This document shows, in pieces, positions 5,044 through 14,465 of a stretch of DNA of 28,452 bases. Source of the stretch: a virus; IMG/VR virus record IMGVR_UViG_3300024262_000192, positions 1 to 28,452 of that record. One strand, written 5' to 3'. Position numbers and translations under genes: made by a program. The stretch's first letter is position 1, and each line of letters begins with the position of its first letter. The notes under the pieces were generated by a model. The model did no database searches. It saw only the letters and a list, made by a program, of their open reading frames with translations, and was not told the DNA's origin.

Positions 5044-7221
5044 ATGGGATTTCCACAACTGTTAGGACGGGCGGGGCGCTGGCTCTGGGGGAGTGACCAG
5101 CCCACCGACGATGAGCGACCCTTGATAATCCAACGTGATTTGATTGCCGAGTATAAGTTGCTCAGTCGGGTATCCGAGCTTCTCATATCCGAGATGGACG
5201 AGAAGCTGGGGATCGAACATCCGCATGACTGGGCCAAGTTTGCCGAGAGCTACGGGGCTTATGGTTGGCTATATGCTTGTGTAAGCACAATAGCGCAGAG
5301 CATCGCCGGGGTTCCGCTGCGTGTCTATCAGAGGCGGGGTGGGGAAGTCAGGGTTGCACCACCGGAGAACGCCTTATCCATAGTGCTTGACCAGGTGAAC
5401 CCACAGGCAGATTGGCCACGCTATTGCCATATGATGGTCGTGGACCTTGAGTTATGCGGCGACCACTTCCTATATAAGGCTTTGGCCGCTAGTAAGAAAC
5501 CGCACCTGATGCAGCTCTGGCGGTTGCGACCCGAATGGGTTAGGGTGCTGCCGGATAAGAACGCGCCGGAAAGCATCGGCGGCTACAAATATATGGTCAA
5601 TAGTAAAGAAATCACCTTTGATACTGACGAGATTGTCCATATTTTATACCCCAATCCGAATAATGATTGGTATGGATTAGGGGCGCTGCCGCCAGCGAAG
5701 GATGCTGCCGATGTAGACAGCTATGCCATAGAGAGTAATCGGGCCTTACTCAAGCGGGGGGCGAACCCACGGGGTTATCTCAAGTTTGATTCTGAAGGCA
5801 TTACGGAGGAGCAGGCACGACAAGCGGCGGAGGATTTCGACAAGCGCTATGCTGGCTCGAAGGCACACCGCACTGTGGGCTTGAGGGGTGCAAGCTTCGA
5901 GCCTATCCAATGGAACCCTCGTGATTTGGAATATAACAACCTACGCAAGATGAATCGGCAGGAAATCGCCGCCGTGTTCAAGGTGCCCTTAGCCCTGCTG
6001 GGTGTAGAGGAACATTCCAAGTACACCCTGCACGAGTACCGCAAGATATTCTGGGAGGATTGCCTAGTTCCAAAGATGCGCCTTATTGAAGGGGCGCTCA
6101 ACGAGTTTCTGGCGCCTGATTTTGGGCGGCAGTTCTTTGTGAAGTTCGACCTATCCCAAGTCCCCGCCCTTCAGCGCAATATCCAGGATGAGGCGCGGCT
6201 GTGGCTTGATATGGTAAAGGGGCGGGTCGCCCTTCCTAATGAGATGCGGGCTGCCCTGCCTGAGCTTTTCGATGAGCCGCTGCCCGCTGGAATAGGCAAT
6301 GTATTCTGGGGCAATTTCAACGAGATACCGCTGGTCTCGGGGCCACGGCCAGAACCAGAGAAGGCATTGATGCCACAAATGGTGTCAGCCTCACAGAAGG
6401 CCCTGCCCTCGGCGGATGAGGATAAAAAAAAACCTGAGCCGCTGGTTAAAGTTTTCACGGAACCCACTGAGACGCTGATATGGAAAGCGTTCATGGACAG
6501 GGTGGAGGGGCTGATGCCGCGAATGCAAGCGGCGGCGGCAGTGATAATGCGTGATGAGACAGATGGGGTGCTGGAGAGGTTGCAGAAGCGCGGAGCAAAG
6601 TCATTACAGACCAAAGGCCTTAATGGTTGGCTGGATGCGATCCTTTTCAATTACGGGGCAGAGGGTAAGCGATTCGTCCATGACCTCCAACCCTATCAGC
6701 TTAATGCCCTGGAGACAGCGGGGACCGAGGCTGTCGCTGAGGTCGGGGTGGACATTACCTTTAATCTGGTAGATCCAGCAGTCATACAGTTCATCAAAGA
6801 CCGGGAAATCGGCCTCAAAACGGTGGCGAAGACGAACTGGACTGCACTGCGCGGCAGCCTGGCTGATGGCTATAAGCAGGGCGAAACTATCCGGCAACTC
6901 AGCGAGCGGGTGGGCGAGTTCCGTGACACCGTAGACTGGCGGGCTGAGAGGATAGCCAGGACGGAAACTATCGGCTGCGCGAACCGGGGGGGCTATGAAG
7001 GCTATAAGCAAGCGGGGATGCCAGGCAAGAAGTGGATACATACGCGAGGTACTGAGAACCCGCGGGAGGCGCATGAGGCTTTGGCCGGCCAGGGGCCGAT
7101 ACCGATAGGCCAGGATTTTGTGAGTGCGCTCGGCGGCAGCGGGCCGTGCCCGGGTAGCTTGGGGCCGCAGGACGATATTTCTTGTTCTTGTACACTAGTG
7201 GCAACAGACTTACCGAAGTAG
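5044..7221 (+). CDS. Portal protein fused to MuF-like head morphogenesis domain
   Basis: The 725-aa protein combines two phage head functions. Residues about 60-420 are an HK97-type portal: YGWLYACVSTIAQSIAGVPL near the N-terminus, then RGYLKFDSEGITEEQA and FKVPLALLGVEEHSKYTLHEYRK. The portal forms the dodecameric DNA channel of the head. Residues about 630-725 are a Phage_Mu_F-like domain: RAERIARTET, GYKQAGMPGKKWIHTR, REAHEAL and the final Cys pair SCSC. MuF proteins are minor head proteins thought to enter the capsid. A helical linker with K/E-rich sequence joins them. Most HK97-like phages keep these as separate genes. RBS AGGAAA sits 7 nt before ATG 5044. Confidence 0.9.
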   Translation: MGFPQLLGRAGRWLWGSDQPTDDERPLIIQRDLIAEYKLLSRVSELLISEMDEKLGIEHPHDWAKFAESYGAYGWLYACVSTIAQSIAGVPLRVYQRRGGEVRVAPPENALSIVLDQVNPQADWPRYCHMMVVDLELCGDHFLYKALAASKKPHLMQLWRLRPEWVRVLPDKNAPESIGGYKYMVNSKEITFDTDEIVHILYPNPNNDWYGLGALPPAKDAADVDSYAIESNRALLKRGANPRGYLKFDSEGITEEQARQAAEDFDKRYAGSKAHRTVGLRGASFEPIQWNPRDLEYNNLRKMNRQEIAAVFKVPLALLGVEEHSKYTLHEYRKIFWEDCLVPKMRLIEGALNEFLAPDFGRQFFVKFDLSQVPALQRNIQDEARLWLDMVKGRVALPNEMRAALPELFDEPLPAGIGNVFWGNFNEIPLVSGPRPEPEKALMPQMVSASQKALPSADEDKKKPEPLVKVFTEPTETLIWKAFMDRVEGLMPRMQAAAAVIMRDETDGVLERLQKRGAKSLQTKGLNGWLDAILFNYGAEGKRFVHDLQPYQLNALETAGTEAVAEVGVDITFNLVDPAVIQFIKDREIGLKTVAKTNWTALRGSLADGYKQGETIRQLSERVGEFRDTVDWRAERIARTETIGCANRGGYEGYKQAGMPGKKWIHTRGTENPREAHEALAGQGPIPIGQDFVSALGGSGPCPGSLGPQDDISCSCTLVATDLPK

Positions 7222-7252
7222 GGGGTAAACCAGGGGGCGGAGAAGTGATGAT

Positions 7253-8509
7253 ATGGAGAAGGCATTTACGAGGGTAGTCACACTACCCTTCGAGTCCAAG
7301 GCTTATGAGGAAGACGGGGAGATGTTTGTGGAGGGTATCATAACAACCCAGGATATAGATCGCACTGGCGAGGTTATGGACATGAAGGGCCTGAAGAACT
7401 GGGCCGCCTATAAAAAGAACCCCATAGCATTCTGGTGGCACCAGGAACCCATTGGCCACGCGGTGGAATTGGAACGGCGGGATGACAACATATACGTCAA
7501 GGATCAGCTTGCTCCAACTAAACTGGTACTGGAAACCGTCTGGCCGCTACTGAAAAACAAAAGCATTCGGACGATGTCTATCGGCTTCAGTCCCGTGGGG
7601 GAGCCGGCCACCGAAGAGATAGACGGCATTCGGCACTGGACATCCTGGGAATTGCTGGAGCATAGTTTAGTTCCGGTGCCGGCTAATCCGAAGACCAGTG
7701 CCCGTATAGCAAAAGCTCTCGGCCTGGAAATGGATGCCCCGCCCTTATCTACCAGGGCGGTCGTACCTTATCAGAATTTACCCGCCCTGGAAGACACCGA
7801 CCATCCGTGGGACGCGGGGGCTGCCCGCAAGCGCATTGCGGCTTGGGCGAGTTCCGATGGCTCCGGCGACAAGGATAAAATTGACTGGGGCAAGTACAAG
7901 CAGGCATTCTTCTGGTACGATGCAGCCAATGCTGAGAATGTGACCAGTTACAAGTTGCCCTACGCCGACATAGTGGAGGGCGGATTGAAGGCTATCTTTC
8001 GTGGTGTAGTGGCTGTGGTAGCTGTTCTGAAGGGCGGGCGTGGGGGCGCAGACATACCACAGGCCGACCAGGATGCCATCTGGGGCCAATGCGCCAAGTA
8101 TTATAAGAAATGGGACAAGGAGATGCCCGAGAAGGGATTAGATGGCGAGTTGATCTGGAAGGCGGACGAAACAGAATTCATCACACGGCAACAGGAAGCA
8201 GAGATGTGCCGTGGGCGGATAGAGCGCATCGGCGGTGGGATACAGGGAGTATCTGACATCGCCGCGCACTGGCAACGAGCCGGTGCGGGATTTATTGAAG
8301 TAATGGGGGAAGAGTACCTCGAGAAATTAAGTGGGGCACGCAAAAGCTTGGACGCAATACTCCGCGCCGAGGAGCCAGGCAATGAGCCAGGCCAAGGCAA
8401 GTCGGCCATTGAGGCCAATGTGGAGGCTGTACTGGGGGAGATATTTCCCCTTGCCGAGAAGGAGCGTCTGTATGAAGTTTGCATGGCGCGCCTGGGGGTA
8501 GAGGACTAA
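7253..8509 (+). CDS. HK97-family prohead protease with extra C-terminal domain
   Basis: Residues 1-155 are a prohead serine protease: His63 in FWWHQEP (with His69 in GHAVELE) and Ser109 in RTMSIGFSP, followed by the acidic WELLEHSLVPVPANP segment. The enzyme trims the capsid delta domain during head maturation. Residues about 185-290 form a second domain seen appended to phage proteases: PWDAGAARKRI, then QAFFWYDA, SYKLPYADIVEGGL, GGRGGADIPQ and YYKKW. Its role is unknown to me. The last 130 residues are helical and could act as scaffold. It lies directly before the capsid gene, as expected. Length 418 aa, roughly twice a plain protease. Confidence 0.88.
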   Translation: MEKAFTRVVTLPFESKAYEEDGEMFVEGIITTQDIDRTGEVMDMKGLKNWAAYKKNPIAFWWHQEPIGHAVELERRDDNIYVKDQLAPTKLVLETVWPLLKNKSIRTMSIGFSPVGEPATEEIDGIRHWTSWELLEHSLVPVPANPKTSARIAKALGLEMDAPPLSTRAVVPYQNLPALEDTDHPWDAGAARKRIAAWASSDGSGDKDKIDWGKYKQAFFWYDAANAENVTSYKLPYADIVEGGLKAIFRGVVAVVAVLKGGRGGADIPQADQDAIWGQCAKYYKKWDKEMPEKGLDGELIWKADETEFITRQQEAEMCRGRIERIGGGIQGVSDIAAHWQRAGAGFIEVMGEEYLEKLSGARKSLDAILRAEEPGNEPGQGKSAIEANVEAVLGEIFPLAEKERLYEVCMARLGVED

Positions 8510-8536
8510 ATATACGGGGGCCTGGAGTAAACGACA

Positions 8537-10081
8537 ATGGCATTAACAGATAAGCAGGTCCAGTCCATCGTAGACGGGTTGAACTTACCTGAGAGTGCAA
8601 CAAAGGACGAAATCAAGGCGGCCCTCTACAAGGAGTTTGAGGCAACAGAGAAGGCTGCGAAGAAGGGGACTACTGAAGATCCCCTCCATAGGGCTACTAC
8701 CGCCGCCCTGCAAGAAGTTCAGCAGGCACTGGTAGATAAGGCCATAGATGAACGCAATAAGTCTGAGGTGGAGAATAAGGTCGAGAAGGATTTCACTGAG
8801 GCCGATAAGGATGCGGCTATACGACATGGCGGCGATCTGGCTGAGCGCATTCAGAAGGCAGTGCCGTGGCAGGTGCCTGATAGATTCGAGGTACATGATA
8901 CGGTAGATGCTGACGGCCAGGGTCGCAGTCACCTAGCAAGTGATATGGATAAGGTCTATCTGTTCAAGACTGACGACGAGCAGATAGAGATTTTGAAGCA
9001 AGCCGTGGAGGACTGCTATATCACTGGCATCCTCACGGGCCGCCGGCCCAACAAGACGCGAATGTGGGCGCGGTATGCGAAGTACAATCCCGACTTCGTC
9101 AAGGCTATGGCGACCGTATCCGGCAGCGAGGGTGAGGACTGGGTGCCGACTGGGTTCTCCAGCCAGGTGCTAGACCTAGTGCGCGTACCGCACAGACTAA
9201 TTGAGCAGCATCCCCACATTGTAATGCCAACTGATCCGTACAAGATGCCGACAGTGGCTTCTGACACTACGGTGTATATTGCGGGTGAGCGGACACTGGA
9301 CGATGATGTGAAGCCTCTCGCGTCCAATATCACCACAGCCAACAAGACGCTCAACGCGGTATCCCTGGCAGTTCGCACGGTCTTCTCTGGTGAACTGGAA
9401 GAAGACAGCATCATACCGATACTGCCGACACTGCGGGCCAACCTAGGCTTCGCTTATGGCAATGCCCTTGATGATGCAATGGTAGAGGGAGACCCAACGG
9501 CGACGCATCATAACACCGGCACGGTGCCAGCTGCTGCTGCTGTAACGCGGGCATGGCGGGGCTATGTAGAGTGCGCCTTGACCTACGATGGCAGCTCTAA
9601 TATCCTGGACATGACCGGCGCCTTCACTTTTGACAATGTTGTTAAGTTGCAAGAGCTACTGGCGCAGTACGGTGCTCAGGGTCAAGATACCATGATGTAT
9701 GTAACAGGCTATAAGGGCTATCGCTTGCTCAAGCATCTAAAAGATAGCTCTAACAATAACATTATGGTGGATTATGGGGCGGCCCGCCAGAGCCAGGACG
9801 TGCCGAATCTGGACGGCATACAGGTCATTCGCACTGATAAGGTGCGCGGCGACTTGAATGCTAGTGGCATCTATGATGCCTCCACTACTGCTTTCACCAT
9901 TCTGTTGCTGGTGTACAAGCCGGCGTACATAATCGGCGACAGGCGGTCATTGCAGTTCAACGTGGTGCCTGACTATGAGACCGACCAGCGCAAGCTGATT
10001 GGTATGCTACGCATGGCCTGCACCAACGTGTACGAGTCCAGCACCCACTTCACAGTGGCAATGGGCTACAACTTCACCTAG
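8537..10081 (+). CDS. Major capsid protein (HK97 fold)
   Basis: The 514-aa protein follows the protease and is followed by a terminator, as capsid genes often are. The first roughly 190 residues are helical and charged, a probable delta/scaffold domain to be cleaved. GSEGEDWVPTGFSSQVLDLV then marks the start of the mature HK97-fold shell protein. The C-terminal part YKPAYIIGDRRSLQFNVV...TDQRKLIGMLRMA is the conserved P-domain/A-domain ending. The family call rests on this pattern and on position. RBS GGAG lies about 10 nt before the start. Confidence 0.9.
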   Translation: MALTDKQVQSIVDGLNLPESATKDEIKAALYKEFEATEKAAKKGTTEDPLHRATTAALQEVQQALVDKAIDERNKSEVENKVEKDFTEADKDAAIRHGGDLAERIQKAVPWQVPDRFEVHDTVDADGQGRSHLASDMDKVYLFKTDDEQIEILKQAVEDCYITGILTGRRPNKTRMWARYAKYNPDFVKAMATVSGSEGEDWVPTGFSSQVLDLVRVPHRLIEQHPHIVMPTDPYKMPTVASDTTVYIAGERTLDDDVKPLASNITTANKTLNAVSLAVRTVFSGELEEDSIIPILPTLRANLGFAYGNALDDAMVEGDPTATHHNTGTVPAAAAVTRAWRGYVECALTYDGSSNILDMTGAFTFDNVVKLQELLAQYGAQGQDTMMYVTGYKGYRLLKHLKDSSNNNIMVDYGAARQSQDVPNLDGIQVIRTDKVRGDLNASGIYDASTTAFTILLLVYKPAYIIGDRRSLQFNVVPDYETDQRKLIGMLRMACTNVYESSTHFTVAMGYNFT

Positions 10082-10107
10082 GCGGTGGAGACAACTGAAT
10101 AAAACCA

Positions 10108-10134
10108 GGGGCGGCAGTTACTTGTCGCCCCTTT
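10108..10134 (+). terminator. Rho-independent terminator after the capsid gene
   Basis: GGGGCGGCAG (10108-10117) pairs with TTGTCGCCCC (10122-10131) over 10 bp including two G:U pairs, with a 4-nt loop TTAC followed by TTT. The T-run is short, so termination may be partial, letting the late transcript continue. Confidence 0.7.
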
Positions 10135-10165
10135 CCATTAACGGCGGGGGCGAGAGGTGAGTTGT

Positions 10166-10564
10166 ATGAGTTTACCAGCAGGTGCTATTTGGACATACAT
10201 GGTCTATGTGACCCAACTTGAGGCCACTACGGACAGTGGGGCAAAGCGGCCCGTCTTCTACAATAACACGGGCTTTGATATAGTGATAACCAATGCCTAT
10301 ATCACCGGCATTAAGGGCGCGGATGCAAGCAATTACATGACGCCCGTATTGACGGATCAAGACGCCAATACCATCGCGAGTGCGGCATGGACAGCAGTTT
10401 CAACCGGCACGACGTTCACAACTCTAGGGACATGTTCGGCGACGCACGGGGTTATACCCGATGCGGAATATGTCTATTTGCAGTTTGACCAGACGCTCAA
10501 CGGTGATTCGGCAGAAGATGTATGCCTTTTGCTGAACTATAAGTTCCAGACCCCAAGCGACTAA
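10166..10564 (+). CDS. Small probable head (decoration-like) protein
   Basis: The 132-aa product is beta-rich with many Thr, Ala and Asp residues and no charged helices, similar in style to capsid decoration or head-fibre proteins. It sits immediately after the capsid gene, which supports a virion role. I cannot name a family. ATG 10166 is chosen because AGAGGTGA (10153-10160) precedes it at good spacing; a GTG at 10157 in the same frame would overlap that RBS. Confidence 0.6.
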   Translation: MSLPAGAIWTYMVYVTQLEATTDSGAKRPVFYNNTGFDIVITNAYITGIKGADASNYMTPVLTDQDANTIASAAWTAVSTGTTFTTLGTCSATHGVIPDAEYVYLQFDQTLNGDSAEDVCLLLNYKFQTPSD

Positions 10565-10584
10565 TCTGGGCTGAATTAGAGTTA

Positions 10585-10672
10585 CCCGGAGCGGGGGTTG
10601 TTTTGATTCCGGGCATTCGATTTCCCGCCGGCTTGTCGGGCAGTTTGCCCCCTCTGCCCGCAGGCTGGCGGG
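10585..10672 (+). other. Two consecutive stem-loops in the 135-bp intergenic gap
   Basis: Hairpin 1 pairs CCCGGA (10585-10590) with TCCGGG (10608-10613). Hairpin 2 is compound: outer CCCGCC (10624-10629) with GGCGGG (10667-10672), and inner CGGGCAG (10637-10643) with CTGCCCG (10654-10660). Neither is followed by a T-run on either strand. This marks the left border of the cargo island and may be an RNA processing or attenuation signal, or a recombination scar. Confidence 0.45.
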
Positions 10673-10699
10673 ATATTAAAAAGAAGGGGGGGATTGATT

Positions 10700-10975
10700 A
10701 TGAAGGCACGATTGACAGCAATTGAGGCAGAAGTCCTGGAGGCTGACGAGCAGCAGGTAGTGGTCAAGTACCTGGACGTGGGCGGCAACTATGTGATACT
10801 AACCATGCCGACCGAGCTATACGGCAAGGATGCGCCGAAGGAAACGGTAGTAGAGCCTTCCCCTGACCTAGATAGTCTAGCTGAGGAACCACCCTTGCGG
10901 GGGAAGCCCCGGCGCAAAGCGGAGGTGGTAAAAGAACTAGCAATTGACGCAACAGATATACCAAGGCCGTGCTAA
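10700..10975 (+). CDS. Small hypothetical protein, first gene of the cargo island
   Basis: The 91-aa protein is not recognised. The first 45 residues (KARLTAIEAEVLEAD, then QVVVKYLDVGGNYVILTM) look like a small beta-barrel or SH3-like fold. The rest is Pro/Glu-rich, then basic, and probably disordered. A strong purine run (10682-10693) precedes ATG 10700; a TTG at 10694 is also in frame. It could equally be the last small head gene. Confidence 0.6.
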   Translation: MKARLTAIEAEVLEADEQQVVVKYLDVGGNYVILTMPTELYGKDAPKETVVEPSPDLDSLAEEPPLRGKPRRKAEVVKELAIDATDIPRPC

Positions 10976-11006
10976 CGGCTAACCGAAGAAAGAGGAGAAG
11001 TAACTG

Positions 11007-11750
11007 ATGAACAAGACCACACGAAAACTGAATAGCGGATTTACATTGATAGAGCTGCTGGTGGTGATAGCGATTATTGCTATCCTGGCGGCGATTCTGT
11101 TTCCTGTCTTTGCCAAAGCGAAGGCTGCGGCACGGACTAGTGTCTGCTTGAGTAATGTCAAGCAACTCACGTTAGCTGGGAGGATGTATCTAGCCGATTA
11201 TAGCGACCAGTTCCCAGCGAATATCGGCTCAGACTCCTGGAATCCGTGGTTCTATTGTATGTCTTCTAATATGAGCGCAGCTACAATCGAATTGCACGGT
11301 GGCACGATGCGTCCGTACTTCGCGGGCGCGATGCAAGGCGCGAACTATGTCGGCGGGGCAGATAATCTTTCCCAGTCCCGCATCATAGTCTGCCCCGACT
11401 GGAAGAACGATATGTTTCCCAGCGGCGGGCCATATACGGATAGCCTCTATGGGATTGATAGCGAGATGGAGAAGTTTAAATCCTACGGCAATAATGGTGC
11501 CCTGCACCTCGCCTATGAGGGCATAATCGGTGACCCCACTTCGTTTGTTATGATAGCCGAGAATTATGCCCAGGGCGGTTATGGATCCATAGAATATCCT
11601 AGCGTCTACCGGCCTGCTTTCCGGCACGCGGGGAACAGGAAGTGCGCGGTTGGATTCATAGATGGGCACGCGGCGATGGTTGAGGGGGGCGTGCTCTGGG
11701 CGGCGGGTAATGCCTCATGGACGATGTGGAACCTCACGGTGATGCCATGA
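11007..11750 (+). CDS. Type II pseudopilin (DUF1559-like, prepilin N-terminal motif)
   Basis: The 247-aa protein begins with a short basic leader ending in Gly11, then [16 protein letters not shown] with Glu16 (mature +5). This is a class III signal cut by prepilin peptidase, and the helix assembles into pilus-like fibres. [14 protein letters not shown] and CLSNVKQL follow, then a globular domain ending with an H...DGH motif (FRHAGNR, then FIDGHAAMV), the H-X9-DG type seen in large bacterial families. The sequence style is Armatimonadota-like. AGAGGAG precedes the start. Its stop overlaps the next start (ATGA), so the two are coupled. It is unusual in a phage late operon; possible roles are receptor masking or modified host pili. 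Confidence 0.9.
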   Translation: MNKTTRKLNSGFTLIELLVVIAIIAILAAILFPVFAKAKAAARTSVCLSNVKQLTLAGRMYLADYSDQFPANIGSDSWNPWFYCMSSNMSAATIELHGGTMRPYFAGAMQGANYVGGADNLSQSRIIVCPDWKNDMFPSGGPYTDSLYGIDSEMEKFKSYGNNGALHLAYEGIIGDPTSFVMIAENYAQGGYGSIEYPSVYRPAFRHAGNRKCAVGFIDGHAAMVEGGVLWAAGNASWTMWNLTVMP

Positions 11751-13534
11751 AGATAGCCTTGCTGGCAGTTAGCTTGGTAGCCCTTGCCTGTTCTCAGGCA
11801 GGGGCTTATGAAATTTACACAGTGACGCCGCCGGTGAACGACTACCTGGTGGTGGCTGAGGGGCCGTTGCCGCCGACCTGCCAACTCGGCAATGTGCTTG
11901 AAGTGATGGCTTGCCGGGGCGAATATGAACCGGCGAGCTTCATAATACAGACGAAAGCCAACGAGCACCTTGACAACGTGAGGGTGCGTTGCAGCCCATT
12001 GCGGTCCGAGAGCGTGGAACTGCCAATTGGCACAGTAGACGTTCGCATCGTGGACAAGCTCAACGTGGGCTGGGCCATTGGCAACGTGAAGGTGTCCTGG
12101 CATCTGTTATACGACCAGGAGATGATAGATGCTAGGGGCAATGTTCCAGCATACTATCGCGACATGACCGAAGAGCAATACCAGGCATACCGCGAGGACA
12201 TATTCAGAATCTTCGGCAAGTATGGCACCCTCCCCGAAAGAGTTGACGAATATCGGCCCCTCTGGATGGAAAACATACTTGTTAAGGCTTCAGATGCCAA
12301 GTCCCTGCGGCCCATACAGGTAGATGGCAGGGAGCAGTTGTGGTTGACTGTCCATATTCCTCCGGACACAGGGGCGGGGCACTACGAAGCGACGATACGA
12401 ATAGTTCCTGGCAATGCGCCAGCGGCCAAGGTAAAGCTAAGGGTCTGGGTGCCAGACATCGATCTGTTGGAGCCGGTCGAGACCTATTCAATCTATAATC
12501 CCACATTTACCTTTGAGGACCACCAGGCGCAGGGCTTCCGGGATATGTACTTCCCAGTTTCAGACGAGGAGTTCGTTCTGGAGCTACGAAATATGGTAGC
12601 GCACGGATGTACCAACCCCAACTTCCACGATGGGATTGCGGCGCGCCCAGACGGAACGCTAGACTATACGATCCTTGAAAAGCTGCTGGCTCTGCGCGAG
12701 CGGGCGGGGGTACCCAAGGGCCAGTTATTCCTTATCGACAATCCTGTTATAACTGGCCGTAAATTGCAGGCCGGCGAATATGAGCGGAATATCAGGTATG
12801 TGAAGGAGATTCAGGCGTGGGCAACGGCGCGAGGCTATGGGCAGGTCTACTTTACTGGGGCGGACGAGGCCGGTGGCCAGCGGCTGCTTGACGAATACGA
12901 GGCCTTCAAGAGTGTGGAGGAGGCAGGTTCAGGTATATGGGTGGCAACACCGCCCTCGTTTCACGAGTTGGTGTGGGATGTGCTGGAGATTCCGATTGTA
13001 GCCTATCCTGGCATGATAGCGATGAATAACTCCGTAGAGCATATCCTGCGGACACCGGACGTGGTAGCCAATCCCAAACCCTACCGGCACTGCCAGGTCG
13101 AAAAGGCTATGACCACCGACTGGCAGAACCTCATCGCCATACCTCATAGCCAGGGGTTCCGGTTCTTTCAATACTTCGACGGGTGGCTCTTCCCTGGAGA
13201 ACACCGGCGGGCGCGGGGATTTGGAATGTGGCTGACGGGAGTAGATGGGACAATGACCTGGAGTTATGCCGGCATCAAGCACCACGGCAGGGTGCGAGAA
13301 GCGGGCGAGGGGATCAGCCATCGGAACATGGTCATGCGGGTCAAGGGCGGCGTGCTGGACACGCTGTGCTGGGAAGCCTACCGCGAGGGCTATGATGATT
13401 CGCGATACATAGCTACGCTGTTGGCAGTGGGCGGCAAGGAGTGGCTGGAGGCACAAAATCAGGAACGGATAATGAGTGGGAACCTGGACGAGCTGCGGCG
13501 GGACGTGGCGGAGAAGATATTGAAACTACAATAA
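11747..13534 (+). CDS. Secreted glycoside-hydrolase-like protein (DUF4091 type)
   Basis: The 595-aa protein starts with a signal peptide, [20 protein letters not shown]; the Cys could also make it a lipoprotein. The N-terminal half is a beta-sandwich ([11 protein letters not shown], then [20 protein letters not shown]) and the second half a TIM-barrel-like region. It ends in [19 protein letters not shown], the pattern of the DUF4091 C-terminal domain. Such proteins are found mainly in polysaccharide-degrading bacteria and their substrate is unknown. ATG 11747 overlaps the pseudopilin stop and gives a clean signal peptide, so I prefer it to the in-frame ATG at 11717. Export implies action on the host surface or outside the cell rather than in the virion. 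Confidence 0.8.
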   Translation: MKIALLAVSLVALACSQAGAYEIYTVTPPVNDYLVVAEGPLPPTCQLGNVLEVMACRGEYEPASFIIQTKANEHLDNVRVRCSPLRSESVELPIGTVDVRIVDKLNVGWAIGNVKVSWHLLYDQEMIDARGNVPAYYRDMTEEQYQAYREDIFRIFGKYGTLPERVDEYRPLWMENILVKASDAKSLRPIQVDGREQLWLTVHIPPDTGAGHYEATIRIVPGNAPAAKVKLRVWVPDIDLLEPVETYSIYNPTFTFEDHQAQGFRDMYFPVSDEEFVLELRNMVAHGCTNPNFHDGIAARPDGTLDYTILEKLLALRERAGVPKGQLFLIDNPVITGRKLQAGEYERNIRYVKEIQAWATARGYGQVYFTGADEAGGQRLLDEYEAFKSVEEAGSGIWVATPPSFHELVWDVLEIPIVAYPGMIAMNNSVEHILRTPDVVANPKPYRHCQVEKAMTTDWQNLIAIPHSQGFRFFQYFDGWLFPGEHRRARGFGMWLTGVDGTMTWSYAGIKHHGRVREAGEGISHRNMVMRVKGGVLDTLCWEAYREGYDDSRYIATLLAVGGKEWLEAQNQERIMSGNLDELRRDVAEKILKLQ

Positions 13535-13547
13535 GGGGGCGTTTTAG

Positions 13548-14465
13548 TTGGAAAGATTATATACACGTTTTATCTTTACACCGACAGGGCCGGCACACAT
13601 CGGGCACGCCTTCACTGCCCGCATTAATTACTATCTTGCCAGGCGGACTGGCGGCGATTGGTATTGCGGGATTGAAGATCTGCTGGCGATGCAAAGCTTA
13701 TGGTATCTGCGCGAGGCAAAAGCTCCGGGCTATGAGACCGCAGCCCGAGCATGGGCACGGGAAAACATATATGATCTGGAATGGCTTGGATTACAGAGCA
13801 ACGGCGCAATGGTTATGTATCAGTCTGACCGCAAACAGTTGGTGGATTGGTACTACAAACTGTTTGGGGACGAGCGCGATTTCGGCCCCTGGCCGCCAGA
13901 GTGGAGCGACGGGCTGTCCAGCAATACCAAGGGCATCTATTTGGGGCTTCCTGCGATTGGCATGGAACATCCCTATGTGGTGCTGAGCCGCGTAGTATCA
14001 GACATAATAACTGGCCGCAATTTGGTGTTGCGGGGCAAGGGATTGGAACGCGAGACGGGGTTGTATCGTTATTTTGCCGAGAAGATATGTGCTGGTTATG
14101 ATGGCATTACCCCACCCGAACTGGCTTATATTCCAGAGATAAGGCGAGCTGGCGCTGGGGTTCTGTCATCGGCGGCGGAGAAGGCTACCGCTGGATGGTT
14201 CATAGCCGACGTTCGGGCGGCGGGAAGAACTGCCACCGAGCTGCACCAATTCCTGGACTGGGCGACGATGACCGCTGAAGCCCGCGAGAATGCCCGGCAA
14301 TGGTTTGCATTGCGGAAGGGACCCCAAGTGGAGAAAGCATCCAGCCTCATGTCTACCGTGGCTGGTGCTGCCGCCGTATTCGCCGCCCTGGTCGACAAAG
14401 ACGAAATCAGTATAGACGATGATGACTGGTTCCGCTTCCTTGAGACCGGGGAGGTGGGGGAGTAA
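13548..14465 (+). CDS. Glutamyl-tRNA-synthetase-like protein (Glu-Q-RS-sized)
   Basis: The 305-aa protein starts TRFIFTPTGPAHIGHAFTAR, the class I GluRS signature RFAPSPTG-x-HIGHA with a perfect HIGH (17-20). Next come ARRTGG, GIED (Glu43, equivalent of RIED), WLGL and YQSDR. VVSDIITG (149-156) and LRG (Arg162) match the GluRS VVDDHLMG...IRGEE segment. The KMSKS-equivalent near 204-212 is degenerate (VLSSAAEKA). The length equals the anticodon-domain-less Glu-Q-RS, which glutamylates queuosine in tRNA-Asp, but the zinc site is not obvious. It may activate glutamate for an unknown acceptor. Start is TTG 13548, with AAGGGGG upstream; it follows the previous stop by 13 nt and overlaps the next gene (TAATG). 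Confidence 0.8.
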   Translation: MERLYTRFIFTPTGPAHIGHAFTARINYYLARRTGGDWYCGIEDLLAMQSLWYLREAKAPGYETAARAWARENIYDLEWLGLQSNGAMVMYQSDRKQLVDWYYKLFGDERDFGPWPPEWSDGLSSNTKGIYLGLPAIGMEHPYVVLSRVVSDIITGRNLVLRGKGLERETGLYRYFAEKICAGYDGITPPELAYIPEIRRAGAGVLSSAAEKATAGWFIADVRAAGRTATELHQFLDWATMTAEARENARQWFALRKGPQVEKASSLMSTVAGAAAVFAALVDKDEISIDDDDWFRFLETGEVGE

